Source: Paenibacillus oryzisoli
Lineage (GTDB): Bacteria > Bacillota > Bacilli > Paenibacillales > NBRC-103111
Assembly: GCF_001653565.1 (NCBI RefSeq)
Contig: NZ_LYPB01000073.1
Span: 294,896-358,895, forward strand
Direction of reading: 5' to 3'
Length of the DNA stretch: 64,000 nt
Below are positions 50,867 to 60,833 of the stretch, one piece after another. The translations under genes and the position numbers were made by a program. Numbering within the stretch: the stretch's first letter is position 1; each line of letters starts with the position of its first letter. The notes beneath the pieces were generated by a model. The model was not told where the DNA came from. It made no database searches and saw only the letters and a program-made list of their open reading frames with translations.

Positions 50867-50893
50867 GCCCCCTTCTACAAGGGGGCGTGTTTG
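50867..50893. terminator. Bidirectional terminator at the end of the EPS operon
   Basis: ACACGCCCCCTT pairs perfectly with AAGGGGGCGTGT around CTAC, with T/A-rich flanks, between the convergent DUF2621 gene and the EPS operon. Confidence 0.85.
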
Positions 50894-50905
50894 GTGTCGC
50901 TATGG

Positions 50906-51460
50906 CTATTCCCATCCCTTGTAACTAATAATTCGCGCCGGAACACCTGCAACAACAGCATTATCAGGCACATCTTTCGTTACGACCGCATTCGCACCAA
51001 TCATCACATTATTGCCAATCACGATTTTCCCAATAATTTTGGCTCCTGGTGCCATATATACCTTATTTCCAATATGCGGTACGCCCTTCTTCTCCCCCCT
51101 GCCTGCAATTCCAATCGTAACGCCCTGTCCAATATTGCAATGCTCACCGATAATCGAATCCTGATGAACCACGATCGTACCGTAATGAGGTAAGTAAACC
51201 CCTTTGCCAATCTTCGTTCCCAGCGGAATTTGAATGCCCATCACGATGGACACACATTTATGTAGGATAAACAGGATGATGTATAACACTTGTTTGATAA
51301 CCGGAATTCTCATATGATCCCTCACATAGCTTCCTGCGCGATAAATGATGAGATACCACAGGGGTTCATGCAGAAGGAACATTTTCATTTTGGATACTAC
51401 ACTAACGTGGCTTCCTACTTTTACATAGCGATTAATGTCAGCTCTTAGGTTCGTCATCAA
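50906..51460 (-). CDS. Hexapeptide-repeat acyltransferase (serine acetyltransferase-like)
   Basis: A 184-residue left-handed beta-helix acetyltransferase. After a membrane-like stretch (VIKQVLYIILFILHKCVSIVMG) come the hexapeptide turns: IPLGTKIGKGVYLPHYGTIVV, IIGEHCNIGQGVTIGI, IGNKVYMAPGAKIIGKIVIG, IGANAVVTKDVPDNAVVAGVPAR (each quoted in part). It is the last gene of the EPS operon and probably O-acetylates the sugar unit, not serine. Confidence 0.87.
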   Translation of the reverse strand: MMTNLRADINRYVKVGSHVSVVSKMKMFLLHEPLWYLIIYRAGSYVRDHMRIPVIKQVLYIILFILHKCVSIVMGIQIPLGTKIGKGVYLPHYGTIVVHQDSIIGEHCNIGQGVTIGIAGRGEKKGVPHIGNKVYMAPGAKIIGKIVIGNNVMIGANAVVTKDVPDNAVVAGVPARIISYKGWE

Positions 51461-51500
51461 GGCCTCTCACCACTCTGGTTAACAAATTTGTTGGGCTGAT

Positions 51501-52709
51501 TTATAGCGCTTTGAGAATCTGAGCCGGCAACTCTGCTTGTTCCACGACAGAAGGAATTTCACTAGCAAGTTTATCCCTTAATTCCTGCCTATTCTGCCAA
51601 CAACGATCGATCATCCGAATGAACGACTGCTGTTCAATATCCGAGATATCCACCACATAGTCATGTAAGCCAAGCATTTCCATGATGCCTCTCGTTTTAT
51701 GTTCATAATTAATGGCAACAGTCGGGATATGATTGGAGAGCGCGAAGATATTAGAGTGCATTCTAGTTCCAACGAACATATCCATTTTAGAATATAAATA
51801 TTTTAATTCGCGAGGGTGGAAATCGAACGACAACAACTCCGCAATTCGCGCATCTATGCCTGCTAGCACTTCTCTGCTAATAATTCTGTCATCATTAAAG
51901 TCATTAGGCCCAAGCACTTGCGGCATCAACAATACCTTCCCTTTGTACCTTTGATGAATAAACTGAATCGCATGACGGATACTTGCTATATATTTGGACC
52001 TATAGGCTTGCGTATCGGTAACCTCTGGGAAATTCCAGTCTCTCACCGTGAACCCAATAATAGGGCCCTCATGTGACGCCTTAATGTCCTCCATCAGACT
52101 ATCTATCCGTGGCGAACTAACCTCTCCCATGGAAAAGGCGGAATCAGGAACAAGCATCACGTTCTTATTCTTGCACCCGATTTTCTCAAGCCACCGCATG
52201 GATACAGCTTCTCTTAGAAAGATGTGATCTACTTTATCGAGAATCTCCTTCGCCAACTTTTGCATATAGGTATTATAGAAAGGGCCAATGGATTGCGAAT
52301 AAATAACAACGGGCTTGCCATAGTCGAAAGCGGTTTTAATTTGAACCAGGTGCTGCATAAGCGCTACGCTAAATCGGTGTGAAAGTAAAAATCCCCCGCC
52401 ACAACTGACAACCACATCCGCCCATTCGTAATCATCTGATTTTATTTTCCTTACATTCTTCAAATTCGGCAGCAGCTTTAAGACTGATCCAATCTTTTCT
52501 ATTTTCGACGTATCCGGATCTATAGAAACATTATCTACACAAGCGTTAACCTGTTCTTCATAAAATTCATTGTCAATTTCCGGGAATCGACTGTGAATTC
52601 GAATAGAGCAATCTACATTGTGTTTTTTGATCGCGTCGATCATCGAAAGAACAATGCCTGCATCTCCTTTATTTTTGGAAGAATGCGCATTAATAAGCAA
52701 GATATTCAT
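51501..52709 (-). CDS. Polysaccharide pyruvyl transferase family protein
   Basis: A 402-residue protein of the CsaB/ExoV-like pyruvyl transferase family. N-terminal LLINAHSSKNKGDAGIVLSMI, central VVIYSQSIGPF, DHIFLREAVSMRWLEKIG, LVPDSAFSM, and the C-terminal RMHSNIFALSNHIPTVAINYEHK. It should add pyruvate ketals to the polymer, giving it negative charge. Its start overlaps the flippase stop by 4 bp (ATGA). Confidence 0.9.
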   Translation of the reverse strand: MNILLINAHSSKNKGDAGIVLSMIDAIKKHNVDCSIRIHSRFPEIDNEFYEEQVNACVDNVSIDPDTSKIEKIGSVLKLLPNLKNVRKIKSDDYEWADVVVSCGGGFLLSHRFSVALMQHLVQIKTAFDYGKPVVIYSQSIGPFYNTYMQKLAKEILDKVDHIFLREAVSMRWLEKIGCKNKNVMLVPDSAFSMGEVSSPRIDSLMEDIKASHEGPIIGFTVRDWNFPEVTDTQAYRSKYIASIRHAIQFIHQRYKGKVLLMPQVLGPNDFNDDRIISREVLAGIDARIAELLSFDFHPRELKYLYSKMDMFVGTRMHSNIFALSNHIPTVAINYEHKTRGIMEMLGLHDYVVDISDIEQQSFIRMIDRCWQNRQELRDKLASEIPSVVEQAELPAQILKAL

Positions 52710-54262
52710 CCTAGCTTCATCTCCTTTTTCCTACGAAAGAGCAGCTTCTTCATGAGACCGATAAGGTCGTCTTCTTTCATAACGAGTAATAGAACAATAA
52801 AAATGAAGTAGGCAAACATCGCGTATAAGCTTAATCCAATGACCGTGTAATATCGATTAACGACGAGTAGACTTCCGAACAAAGGAACCAGCTTCAGCAA
52901 ATAGACGGCCAATCCACATCCCCCCATTGCGACAGTTAGTTTCATCATTTTTCGTATAAAATCTCTCGACCATATGGAAGCTTGCTTCCTCTTGAGTAAA
53001 ATAGCCGTAATAACCGCTGTAAGTATAAAAGAAATACTAGCTGATAGCCCAATCCCCATAACCCCGCTGCTCCTCACAAGGATATAACTGAGAACCATGT
53101 TTACCACTGTGCCAGCTATCATGATATACGTTGGCGTTCGGGTATCTCCGAAACTATAAAAAGCTCTTAATGTGACCTCTCTGAACCCAATAGCGAGAAT
53201 CCCTAGGGAATAGGCCCAGAAAATCGTAGAGGTCATTGCCGTGGCTTGCGAATCAAAACTTCCTCTTTCTAGAAGGGTTTGAACGATTGTCGGACTAAAC
53301 GACATAAATATGACGGTAAGTGGCATGAGGAGGATGAACAGTGTAAATAGACTATTGTGCGTAAGTGTACTCACTTTGTCGTAATCTTGGTTATGGGATA
53401 GCCGCGACAACTCAGGAAATGTAAGTGTGATGATGGGCGTAATGACTATACCTGTCGCGATTCCCCTTAAATTAAAGGCATACGATAGTGCCGCGATGGC
53501 GCCCTCTGAAATGCCTGAAGCCAGTATGCGGTCTACGATCGCGTTACATTGATTGAAGCCAGAGCTAAACAGGATCGGGTACAGCAATAGCAGGAATTTC
53601 TTAGAGTCAGGCCTCCAAAGTTCCACGTGTTTCACGACTTTATAATGATGGCCCTTCAGTAGGATGAAAAGTATGGCAAGCTGTATGACATAGGCGATTA
53701 GCGTTGTAACGGCGATACCAACCATACCGTGCTTATCACCAAACAACCACAGATAGGCAATAATGATGAGATTATTAGGAAGAATACTCGCCGCCGAAGC
53801 CATATAGTCATGAAATGTATTTAACATTAAGGTATAGATTTGAATAGCTATAACTATAAAAACGAGCGGAAATAAGATTCTCACAAGCGTTATCGCCATA
53901 GCTTCCGCTTCCGCTGTTAATCCAGGGGCAAGTAGATGGATGACATGTTGTGTAAACACGATCACCAGTGTATAGGCCACGATAAATATTGAAAAAAACA
54001 AGAATAAGACATTGTTCGTAAAGACATTTGATGTCTTTTTATGGGAAGCAACTTGAACATATAGTGGGAGGAAAACGCTGCTGAGTGTGAAGGAGAAGGT
54101 GATAGCCAACATCGCCGGCGTTAACGCAACGTAATAAGCATCTGCCAATGAAGAAGTCCCGTAATTTCGGGCTATCAATATTTCTCTTGTAAATCCGAGT
54201 ACTTTACTTACCATTGTGATCAAAAATAAAACCATCCCCGTTTTAAACAGGACTCGAGTCAT
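52706..54262 (-). CDS. MurJ-like flippase (MOP superfamily, Wzx role)
   Basis: A 518-residue membrane protein with about 14 helices. The N-terminus FLITMVSKVLGFTREILIARNYGTSSLADAYYVA is characteristic of MurJ/MviN, with later TLTHNSLFTLFILLMPLTVI and VTLRAFYSFGDTRTPTYIMI. In an EPS operon it most likely moves the lipid-linked repeat unit across the membrane in place of a classical Wzx. Start chosen at the ATG 7 bp after GGAAG. It overlaps the polymerase end by 20 bp. Confidence 0.9.
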   Translation of the reverse strand: MTRVLFKTGMVLFLITMVSKVLGFTREILIARNYGTSSLADAYYVALTPAMLAITFSFTLSSVFLPLYVQVASHKKTSNVFTNNVLFLFFSIFIVAYTLVIVFTQHVIHLLAPGLTAEAEAMAITLVRILFPLVFIVIAIQIYTLMLNTFHDYMASAASILPNNLIIIAYLWLFGDKHGMVGIAVTTLIAYVIQLAILFILLKGHHYKVVKHVELWRPDSKKFLLLLYPILFSSGFNQCNAIVDRILASGISEGAIAALSYAFNLRGIATGIVITPIITLTFPELSRLSHNQDYDKVSTLTHNSLFTLFILLMPLTVIFMSFSPTIVQTLLERGSFDSQATAMTSTIFWAYSLGILAIGFREVTLRAFYSFGDTRTPTYIMIAGTVVNMVLSYILVRSSGVMGIGLSASISFILTAVITAILLKRKQASIWSRDFIRKMMKLTVAMGGCGLAVYLLKLVPLFGSLLVVNRYYTVIGLSLYAMFAYFIFIVLLLVMKEDDLIGLMKKLLFRRKKEMKLG

Positions 54263-55568
54263 AGGCATACTTCCTTTGTGCATAAAGTTGTACGCTCACA
54301 TGACTGCTTCTTACGTTGTCCACTTGAGAGGCCGCCATTCCCATGACCGCAAAAATAAAAATATACTGGGGCGAGCCATTAAATATTTGTTCCCCTAACG
54401 ACTCAACCAAGCTCTGAATTATAATAAATAGAGCAAAGAGAAGAAAAACTTTCCCATTCTTGCTAACGCTGGCGTCATGCAATTTCACATAAATCCCTCT
54501 CATGATGTAGAGAAAGAAAGAGATAAATAGGATAGTCCCCAGTATACCAACCTCGCCAATAATGGATGGCCAGTACGTATCGGTTGCCCACTTCGGATCA
54601 TCGGGGCTCAAACCGTATACACTTTGTAAGCCATACTCGTAATAAACAGGACTGTAGTCGACTCTCGCCATCCAACTTCCGAATCTCCCGAATCCTTCAC
54701 CTAGCGGAAAATCTTGAAGCCCGATTGTAAACCCCGTGTGATATAAAGCCTTACGGGCGGAGTCCATATAGTCTACGGAAATATATCTGTCTATGGTTAA
54801 CAAGGTCAGATTCTGTATCATGTCTCCAAAAAATAAATAGACGAGGATGCCTACACACACAAGGGCTGCCGAATATATACGCCTTTTCATGGCAACCAAC
54901 AGGAGGATAACGACAATCGTCAGCAACACTTTAAATCGCAGCGAAAGAAACGCTAGTAGGAAGAAAAGAACCGTATAGATGAGTGATTTGTTGTGCTTCT
55001 GAACGAGATAATTCGCCAAATAGTACAAACCTACAAATACCATAAACCAACCATAGGTACCCGGATGAATAAAGAAAGATTGTACACTGACTAGATTAGA
55101 TCTCGCATCGACTAGATTATTCGTGTGCAGCAAATTTCGAAACTGCTCGTGAAACAAGAGATCCACTAGCGCACAGAGAGCAGCCAGACCTCCAAGAATC
55201 GTAAAGAGACGTATCCATGGCCCCGTATTATTTTCGTTCATCGATACGTTTTTAAAAATAAAGAATAATAAGAATCCTTTTATCGTTAATAGTCCACCTG
55301 TGAATGTCGTACTTATGGGTACGTGATGAATGGCGCTGGATAGCAGCCCGAAAAACAAAACGCCTATCGTAATGAGCGACAAGATCAATGTACTACTTTT
55401 CATCTTAAAATTAGATCTAACCATGATGATACCAATGCTGCCAATAATGAAGAATTCATCTACATAAGATAAATACGTGCCTAAGGTGTTGTTCAATTGA
55501 ATGGTGATAAGATCCTGAGCAAACATGAAGAGTACGAAGCACAAGAAACATCTCATCGTTAGGCTCAT
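54243..55568 (-). CDS. O-antigen ligase/polymerase-like protein (Wzy role)
   Basis: A 441-residue membrane protein with about 11 helices and a large extracytoplasmic loop (FTIGLQDFPLGEGFGRFGSWMARVDYSPVYYEYG), the hallmark of the Wzy/WaaL/O-antigen polymerase group. The G-x-G-x-F-G-x-x-x motif is present. It is expected to join repeat units of the exopolysaccharide outside the membrane. Confidence 0.88.
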   Translation of the reverse strand: MSLTMRCFLCFVLFMFAQDLITIQLNNTLGTYLSYVDEFFIIGSIGIIMVRSNFKMKSSTLILSLITIGVLFFGLLSSAIHHVPISTTFTGGLLTIKGFLLFFIFKNVSMNENNTGPWIRLFTILGGLAALCALVDLLFHEQFRNLLHTNNLVDARSNLVSVQSFFIHPGTYGWFMVFVGLYYLANYLVQKHNKSLIYTVLFFLLAFLSLRFKVLLTIVVILLLVAMKRRIYSAALVCVGILVYLFFGDMIQNLTLLTIDRYISVDYMDSARKALYHTGFTIGLQDFPLGEGFGRFGSWMARVDYSPVYYEYGLQSVYGLSPDDPKWATDTYWPSIIGEVGILGTILFISFFLYIMRGIYVKLHDASVSKNGKVFLLFALFIIIQSLVESLGEQIFNGSPQYIFIFAVMGMAASQVDNVRSSHVSVQLYAQRKYAYDSSPV

Positions 55569-55596
55569 TATGAATCATTCCTTTTGGAGGCTATTT

Positions 55597-56655
55597 TCAT
55601 TTCAAAATGAGTCGTTGATACAGGTGTGATAGTTCGTTCATCAGCCTATTCATATCAAAATGATTATGAATCAATGCCCTGTTCTTCTCTCCCATTGTGA
55701 TAATCGTATTCTTGTCTTTCAGCAGCATTTCCAGTGATCTAGTTAGCCCCTCAATGTCACCCGGTTCAATCAAATAACCATTCTCCCCATGCTGGATAAC
55801 CTCAGGTATGCCCCCAACGTAAGTTGAAATAACCGGTAGTGAGAAATTCATCGCTTCCAAGATGGCCATTGGCAATCCCTCATTGTACGATGGCAATACT
55901 AGCATATCTACGCTTCTTAGCAATTCTTCCTTCTCCTGAACGTTTATCCAACCTAGGACGTCAACCGTATCCTGGATACCATAGTTATGAATCCTCTGTT
56001 TCACTTCTGTTATTTCCCCATCACCAGCTAATAGGAACTTACAGGCAACCCCTTTTTCTCTCAAATTTCTGATAGCTAGAAGTAGATCATAAGTTCCCTT
56101 ACGCTCCCCTAATCTCCCTAGAAAAAGACAAATCGGTGTCGAATTCGAGCGGCTAATCGGTTCCTCCATTGTAAAAACCCCGTTATAAAGAATCTCTATT
56201 TTCCGGCTAGGAACAATGGTAGAGAAGTACTTCTTCCATTCTTGTGATAAAACGACTACGGTATCGACGCTATTTAAGATGAACTGACAATACCTCTTCT
56301 GGAACTTATTGTGATTGTAAAACTCATCGAAACTTGCTGCATGTATATGCAGGATAATGGGCACTCTGACCATTTTGCCAACCATGACCATGATAGATTT
56401 CCTGTAAAAGCTCCCTCCATTGGACATATGGATATGAACGACGTCCGGCCTATGCCATAACAACTGATAGAGGTACTTAAACAGACCTACTATGAAAATG
56501 TGTAATCGGGCTATAACACTCCCTGTTATGTACGTTTCCACTCTCGTTAAATCATATTGTTCATTGAGATTGGATTGTTCTATATTTCGAATGACCGTAA
56601 CGATGCCGCCCATATCCTTTAACGATGAACCTACGACAAGAATCTTCGCTTTCAT
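55597..56655 (-). CDS. Family 4 glycosyltransferase
   Basis: A 352-residue GT-B fold enzyme. Donor-site motifs: ICLFLGRLGERKGTYDLLLAI, VDVLGWINVQEKEELLRSVDMLVLPSYNEGLPMAILEAMNFSLPVIST (quoted in part) with the EGLPMAILEAM E-x7-E signature. The acceptor half holds VVGSSLKDMGGIVTVIRNIE. It adds one sugar of the repeat unit; specificity cannot be read. Confidence 0.92.
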   Translation of the reverse strand: MKAKILVVGSSLKDMGGIVTVIRNIEQSNLNEQYDLTRVETYITGSVIARLHIFIVGLFKYLYQLLWHRPDVVHIHMSNGGSFYRKSIMVMVGKMVRVPIILHIHAASFDEFYNHNKFQKRYCQFILNSVDTVVVLSQEWKKYFSTIVPSRKIEILYNGVFTMEEPISRSNSTPICLFLGRLGERKGTYDLLLAIRNLREKGVACKFLLAGDGEITEVKQRIHNYGIQDTVDVLGWINVQEKEELLRSVDMLVLPSYNEGLPMAILEAMNFSLPVISTYVGGIPEVIQHGENGYLIEPGDIEGLTRSLEMLLKDKNTIITMGEKNRALIHNHFDMNRLMNELSHLYQRLILK

Positions 56656-56667
56656 TCTAGCTCCCTC

Positions 56668-57150
56668 CTATCCTAAGGTTTGAAGATATGCCTTAATAGC
56701 GTGAAGGAGGTTGGATTCCTCTTGTATGTATGCGTTAAAGTGCAGATGATCAATCTCAGTAAGTAGCAACCTTAATTGATCCACATCTTCGGCAACCTGA
56801 ATGTATCCCTTCTCTCCAAAGGCAGTTGAAATTTCGGCTTGATGATCATCGACATGTTCGCCTAATGATCGCCTTCTGGGCATGACGATTACTTTCTTGT
56901 TGTATTTGAGCGCATTGAGAATAGAACCGATACCACCATGCGTAATGCATACGTCGCACGCTCTCGTTAATTGATCCATCTCTTCAAGTTTGTAAAAGTC
57001 AGCGTATGTATACTGTCTAGGCTTATAATCTGAATAGCCAATCTGAGCGATAACGGAATCTGTCAGTACGCCTTCTTCTACTAATTGATCTACGGAGCGT
57101 AATAATCGATTGAATTGAAATCTCTGCGTACCTACCGTTATCAAGATCAA
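56668..57150 (-). CDS. PssE/Cps14G-type glycosyltransferase subunit (Alg13-like)
   Basis: A 160-residue half-enzyme with the GT28 C-terminal donor domain: (M)ILITVGTQRFQFNRLLRSVDQL, ACDVCITHGGIGSILNALKYNKKVIVMPRR, GEHVDDHQAEIS. It forms a two-part transferase with the PssD-type gene upstream. The start is taken as TTG at 57150: its TTGA overlaps the upstream stop by 4 bp and follows GGGGGAG. A longer frame from 57204 lacks a ribosome site. Confidence 0.88.
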   Translation of the reverse strand: MILITVGTQRFQFNRLLRSVDQLVEEGVLTDSVIAQIGYSDYKPRQYTYADFYKLEEMDQLTRACDVCITHGGIGSILNALKYNKKVIVMPRRRSLGEHVDDHQAEISTAFGEKGYIQVAEDVDQLRLLLTEIDHLHFNAYIQEESNLLHAIKAYLQTLG

Positions 57151-57605
57151 TATAAGCTCCCCCTGTACGTCCCAGTCGGATAAACGTCTCTTAGTTGCTC
57201 CCATTGAATATAAAATTGATCGGCAATTTTATAGATGAGCCTACCGGTTACACTAGCCGTATACACTTTGGCAAAGCTTTCAATGTACACAACTTTCGCA
57301 CCGAACAGTTTTCCCAGTACACAGAGTCCTAGGACAGCGCCTGCTCCTGTCGTTATAATGACTTTCGGCCTCTCTTTAACTAGGATATACAAGGACATGA
57401 ACAAATTAAGAAATAAATGGAGGAAGAGGAGGACATTCTTTCTTTCCTGCTGCGCTAAGTAATAGACCCTTTCTTGGTCTTTCAGAGATCGACTCATCTC
57501 ACTTTGCTCTGTAATAATGAAATAGTTATGCTCCGCAACGGCCGGAATGATCTTCTTCAATTCACCCAAGTGACCTCCAGTGGAACTGGCTAAACAAATC
57601 TTCAT
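57147..57605 (-). CDS. PssD/Cps14F-type glycosyltransferase subunit (Alg14-like)
   Basis: A 152-residue membrane-associated subunit: KICLASSTGGHLGELKKIIPAV, ITEQSEMSRSL, a helix VLLFLHLFLNLFMSLYILVKERP, IITTGAGAVLGLCVLGKLFGAKVVYIESFA. It anchors and completes the PssE-type catalytic half. A perfect translational overlap links the two. An 86-bp gap with a hairpin precedes it. Confidence 0.9.
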   Translation of the reverse strand: MKICLASSTGGHLGELKKIIPAVAEHNYFIITEQSEMSRSLKDQERVYYLAQQERKNVLLFLHLFLNLFMSLYILVKERPKVIITTGAGAVLGLCVLGKLFGAKVVYIESFAKVYTASVTGRLIYKIADQFYIQWEQLRDVYPTGTYRGSLY

Positions 57606-57623
57606 CTAAGCTCTCTCCTTTCA

Positions 57624-57663
57624 GAGGATGACTGGCGCATGCAAGGCACGCCCCAGTTATCCT
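57624..57663 (-). other. Hairpin inside the EPS operon
   Basis: GAGGATGACTGG pairs with CCAGTTATCCTC in the gap between the priming transferase and the PssD-type gene. No T-run follows on the minus strand, so RNA processing or stability is more likely than termination. Confidence 0.55.
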
Positions 57664-57691
57664 CCTTCAAATGGGCGAATTCAGACTTCAA

Positions 57692-58384
57692 TTAATAAGC
57701 ATTTTTGGACCCGAGCAAGGCTCTGAATGTTCTCATAATGATTATGACTTCTAATGAAAGTTTCCGCTCCCGAATATACGTCAGATCCAATTCCACCATT
57801 TCCTCAAACCCAATGTCGTTCCGACCACTAACTTGCCATAACCCTGTACACCCAGGCGTAACTTGCAGCCGTTGTTTATGATAGGCGCTGTATTGCTCAA
57901 CTTCACGAAGGAGTGGGGGTCTTGGCCCTACTAAACTCATATCACCCTTCAACACATTCCATAATTGTGGAAGTTCATCCATACTTGTTCTTCGCATGAA
58001 TTTCCCGACTTTGGTAATACGGGGGTCTTCTTTCATTTTAAACATATGGCCTTCCATTTCATTCTGATCAAGCAGCTCGTCAAGCAGCTCTTCTGCATTC
58101 GATACCATCGATCTCAACTTGTACATGTTGAATACTTTCTCATCTTTACCTACTCGCTGCTGATAGAAGAATATGTGTCCCTTCGGATCCTCTAACTTGA
58201 TGCGTATCGCTAGCACAATGAACAAGGGCAAGCAAACAAGCAGTCCTAAACATGCACCTATCATATCCAATACTCGTTTAGCAATTCCATAGTAAACCAT
58301 TGAACTATCTGCCCTTTTCCATCTTGTTCTAGGATAGTATTGGTTTGCCTCGAATACCGATGAATCGTTGGATAATTTAGACAT
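57692..58384 (-). CDS. Undecaprenyl-phosphate sugar phosphotransferase (priming transferase)
   Basis: A 230-residue polyprenyl-phosphate sugar-1-phosphate transferase of the WcaJ/WbaP short type. One membrane helix ([23 protein letters not shown]) is followed by the catalytic core: [60 protein letters not shown] (quoted in part), [21 protein letters not shown]. It starts each repeat unit on the lipid carrier. Confidence 0.94.
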   Translation of the reverse strand: MSKLSNDSSVFEANQYYPRTRWKRADSSMVYYGIAKRVLDMIGACLGLLVCLPLFIVLAIRIKLEDPKGHIFFYQQRVGKDEKVFNMYKLRSMVSNAEELLDELLDQNEMEGHMFKMKEDPRITKVGKFMRRTSMDELPQLWNVLKGDMSLVGPRPPLLREVEQYSAYHKQRLQVTPGCTGLWQVSGRNDIGFEEMVELDLTYIRERKLSLEVIIIMRTFRALLGSKNAY

Positions 58385-58398
58385 TCGTTTCCCTCCTT

Positions 58399-59292
58399 CT
58401 AGCCAATGGCGCGAGGTGACTTTTCACGTTTGAGCACTTCACCCAGCGCCTGCAAGAGTGGCATTCTAAGCTCATTGTTCCGAAGAGCGAAATCTAACGA
58501 AGTAAGAATAAATCCAAGCTTTTCACCTACATCATATCTAATCCCATTAAAATGATAGGCATACACATTCTGTATCTCATTCAGTTTCGAAATGGCATCC
58601 GTTAACTGGATTTCTCCCCCAGCGCCACGTTCTTGCAGGTCGAGAAACTCAAATATTTCTGGCGTAAGAATGTATCGTCCCATAATGGCAAGCTTGGAAG
58701 GTGCCGTCCCTGGTTGTGGTTTCTCCACAAGATTGCGAACTTGATACAATTTCCCATTGCGATTCACAGGATCTATGATGCCATATCGTTTGGTTTCTTC
58801 CTCAGAAACGGGCTGCACGCCAATGACGGAACATTGTGTCCGTTCATATTGATTCATTAATTGTTTCAAGCAAGGTACTTCCGCCGTCACAATATCATCA
58901 CCTAGCAACACAGCGAATGGCTCGTTACCGATAAATCGACGTGCACACCAGACGGCATGACCGAGCCCTTTCGCTTCCTTTTGACGAATATAATGAATGT
59001 CTACTTTGGCCGGCCTCAGAATTTCCTCGAGCAGCTCCAACTTCCCTTTCTCCGCTAAGCTGTATTCCAATTCAAAGGCATTGTCGAAATGGTCCTCGAT
59101 CGCACGCTTTCCTTTCCCCGTCACAATGATGATGTCTTCAATTCCTGATTCAATCGCTTCTTCTACGATGTATTGGATGGTGGGTTTATCGACAATGGGC
59201 AGCATTTCTTTCGGCATCGCTTTCGTTGCGGGTAAGAATCGGGTCCCTAAACCAGCTGCAGGAATAATTGCTTTCCTTACTGTTCTCTCCAT
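58399..59292 (-). CDS. galU: UTP-glucose-1-phosphate uridylyltransferase
   Basis: A 297-residue UDP-glucose pyrophosphorylase: [40 protein letters not shown] (nucleotide site, quoted in part), [44 protein letters not shown]. It supplies UDP-glucose to the EPS glycosyltransferases. It lies 41 bp after the BY-kinase gene and 14 bp before the priming transferase. Confidence 0.95.
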   Translation of the reverse strand: MERTVRKAIIPAAGLGTRFLPATKAMPKEMLPIVDKPTIQYIVEEAIESGIEDIIIVTGKGKRAIEDHFDNAFELEYSLAEKGKLELLEEILRPAKVDIHYIRQKEAKGLGHAVWCARRFIGNEPFAVLLGDDIVTAEVPCLKQLMNQYERTQCSVIGVQPVSEEETKRYGIIDPVNRNGKLYQVRNLVEKPQPGTAPSKLAIMGRYILTPEIFEFLDLQERGAGGEIQLTDAISKLNEIQNVYAYHFNGIRYDVGEKLGFILTSLDFALRNNELRMPLLQALGEVLKREKSPRAIG

Positions 59293-59333
59293 CCCATACT
59301 CCTCCTCATATCGTCTCTCTGTCTCTTCTCTAT

Positions 59334-60017
59334 TTAGTCGCCATAATAGTCGTAATAAGCCCCATCACTTTTCTTAGGGCGCTTGTTGTTAAGAACGACA
59401 CCTAGCACTTTCGCTTGCACTCTTTGCAGGTTATGAATAGCTTTCCTAGCCATATCTCGCTTGACTTTCCCATCGCGAATGACCATGACAACACCATCAC
59501 ATTTGGTAGCCAAAATTTGTGCGTCGGCCACAGCTAACGTTGGCGGCGAATCAATAATAATGACATCAAATCTGGCTGCCATTTCCTCAAGAAATACGGT
59601 CATCTTCTGCGACATGAGCAGTTCAGATGGATTCGGAGGGATCGGACCTGAGGGAATAAGGAATAAGTTCTCGATCGACGTCTCACAGATGAACTCATCG
59701 AACTGGTTTCGGTTCACAATTGCGCTGGTTAAGCCATACCGATTCGACTTTCCAAAATAATGATGAAGGGTTGGTTTTCGTAAATCGGCATCAACAATGA
59801 GCACCTTCTTTCCCTCTTGTGCGTAGGCAACGGATAAGTTAGCAGCTGTCGTCGATTTGCCATCACCAGGCTGCGCCGATGTTACTAATAGGGTCTTCAT
59901 GCTGCGATCAATCGATGAGAACTGAATGTTCGTTCTTAACGTACGATACGATTCGGACACTTGCGATTTCGGATGCGATTCTGTGATGAGAGGATGCTTA
60001 TTGATTAGCGTTCGCAT
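59334..60017 (-). CDS. Bacterial tyrosine kinase (CpsD/CapB family)
   Basis: A 227-residue BY-kinase that works with the adjacent chain-length protein to control EPS export and length. Walker [22 protein letters not shown], Walker A' [17 protein letters not shown], Walker [10 protein letters not shown], and a C-terminal Tyr cluster (YYDYYGD) that is the autophosphorylation site. Its start overlaps the end of the chain-length gene; a GTG four codons upstream touches the AGGTGG ribosome site and is less likely. Confidence 0.92.
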   Translation of the reverse strand: MRTLINKHPLITESHPKSQVSESYRTLRTNIQFSSIDRSMKTLLVTSAQPGDGKSTTAANLSVAYAQEGKKVLIVDADLRKPTLHHYFGKSNRYGLTSAIVNRNQFDEFICETSIENLFLIPSGPIPPNPSELLMSQKMTVFLEEMAARFDVIIIDSPPTLAVADAQILATKCDGVVMVIRDGKVKRDMARKAIHNLQRVQAKVLGVVLNNKRPKKSDGAYYDYYGD

Positions 60018-60753
60018 AGACCGTATCACCCACCTTTCTAGGGGATTGCGTAGATGCTTTGTTCGGCAGATCTTCTGGTTTCACGTTAGCAATGGTAGCA
60101 AGTGTAGGTAAGCCAAGATATTGTTCAATGTCGGCTTCCGATTGGATGGAATCATCTAGGTAATTTAGAAGAAGCACGAAGCTAATAGCCAACATCAGAG
60201 ACACTACGAATGCAATCACAACATTCATGATCGTATGAGGTGATACAGGTCTTTGATTTTCTTCGGGCTTAGCTTCGTTCAAAATAACAACATTATCTAC
60301 TTTCATAATGGAAGGAATTGTAGTCTTGAATACATCGGAGACGGCATTGACTGCCTTAGCTGCGTTCTCTGGCGAGGAACTTCGAATGGTTATAGTCATT
60401 ACTTGCGTATCCACCGTGGAGCTAACCAGAACCATGTCCTTGAGGTCAGCACTTGTCAAACCAAGATCGGGATACTTCGTAATCACATTGTCGAGGATGG
60501 CTGGGGTTAAAATAATTTCCTTATACGTTTTAATCAACAACGCATTCGTCCGTATGGAATCGTAATCGAGATTCTCTCTGCCTGCGACGTCCGTCGATTT
60601 ATTGACGATGATCTTCGAACTGGCTTCATAGAGAGGAGTGATTAAATAGTAGCTCACAAGCCCTGTAACTACACTTGCTAGAAGTACAATGCCAGCAATT
60701 AGCCCTAACTTTTTTTGAACAATGGTCAAATATTGCCTAAGTTCTATTTCCAT
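59998..60753 (-). CDS. Wzz-type chain-length regulator / BY-kinase activator (CapA/CpsC-like)
   Basis: A 251-residue membrane protein, first gene of the EPS operon. Two membrane segments (LGLIAGIVLLASVVTGLVSYYLI and MNVVIAFVVSLMLAISFVLLL) flank an external Wzz domain (LYEASSKIIVNKSTD, VITKYPDLGLTSADLKDMVLV). PVSPHTIMN before the second helix is the family's proline motif. The ATG follows GGAGGTCACA; the frame is open 20 codons earlier without support. A TACAAT -10-like element lies about 20 bp before the start. Confidence 0.92.
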   Translation of the reverse strand: MEIELRQYLTIVQKKLGLIAGIVLLASVVTGLVSYYLITPLYEASSKIIVNKSTDVAGRENLDYDSIRTNALLIKTYKEIILTPAILDNVITKYPDLGLTSADLKDMVLVSSTVDTQVMTITIRSSSPENAAKAVNAVSDVFKTTIPSIMKVDNVVILNEAKPEENQRPVSPHTIMNVVIAFVVSLMLAISFVLLLNYLDDSIQSEADIEQYLGLPTLATIANVKPEDLPNKASTQSPRKVGDTVYANANQ

Positions 60754-60833
60754 TGTGACCTCCGATCGTGATTGTACTATTGAAATCGGGAAAATCCCTG
60801 CTCCATGACGCAATGTTCAAGTTCGAGCCGCAG

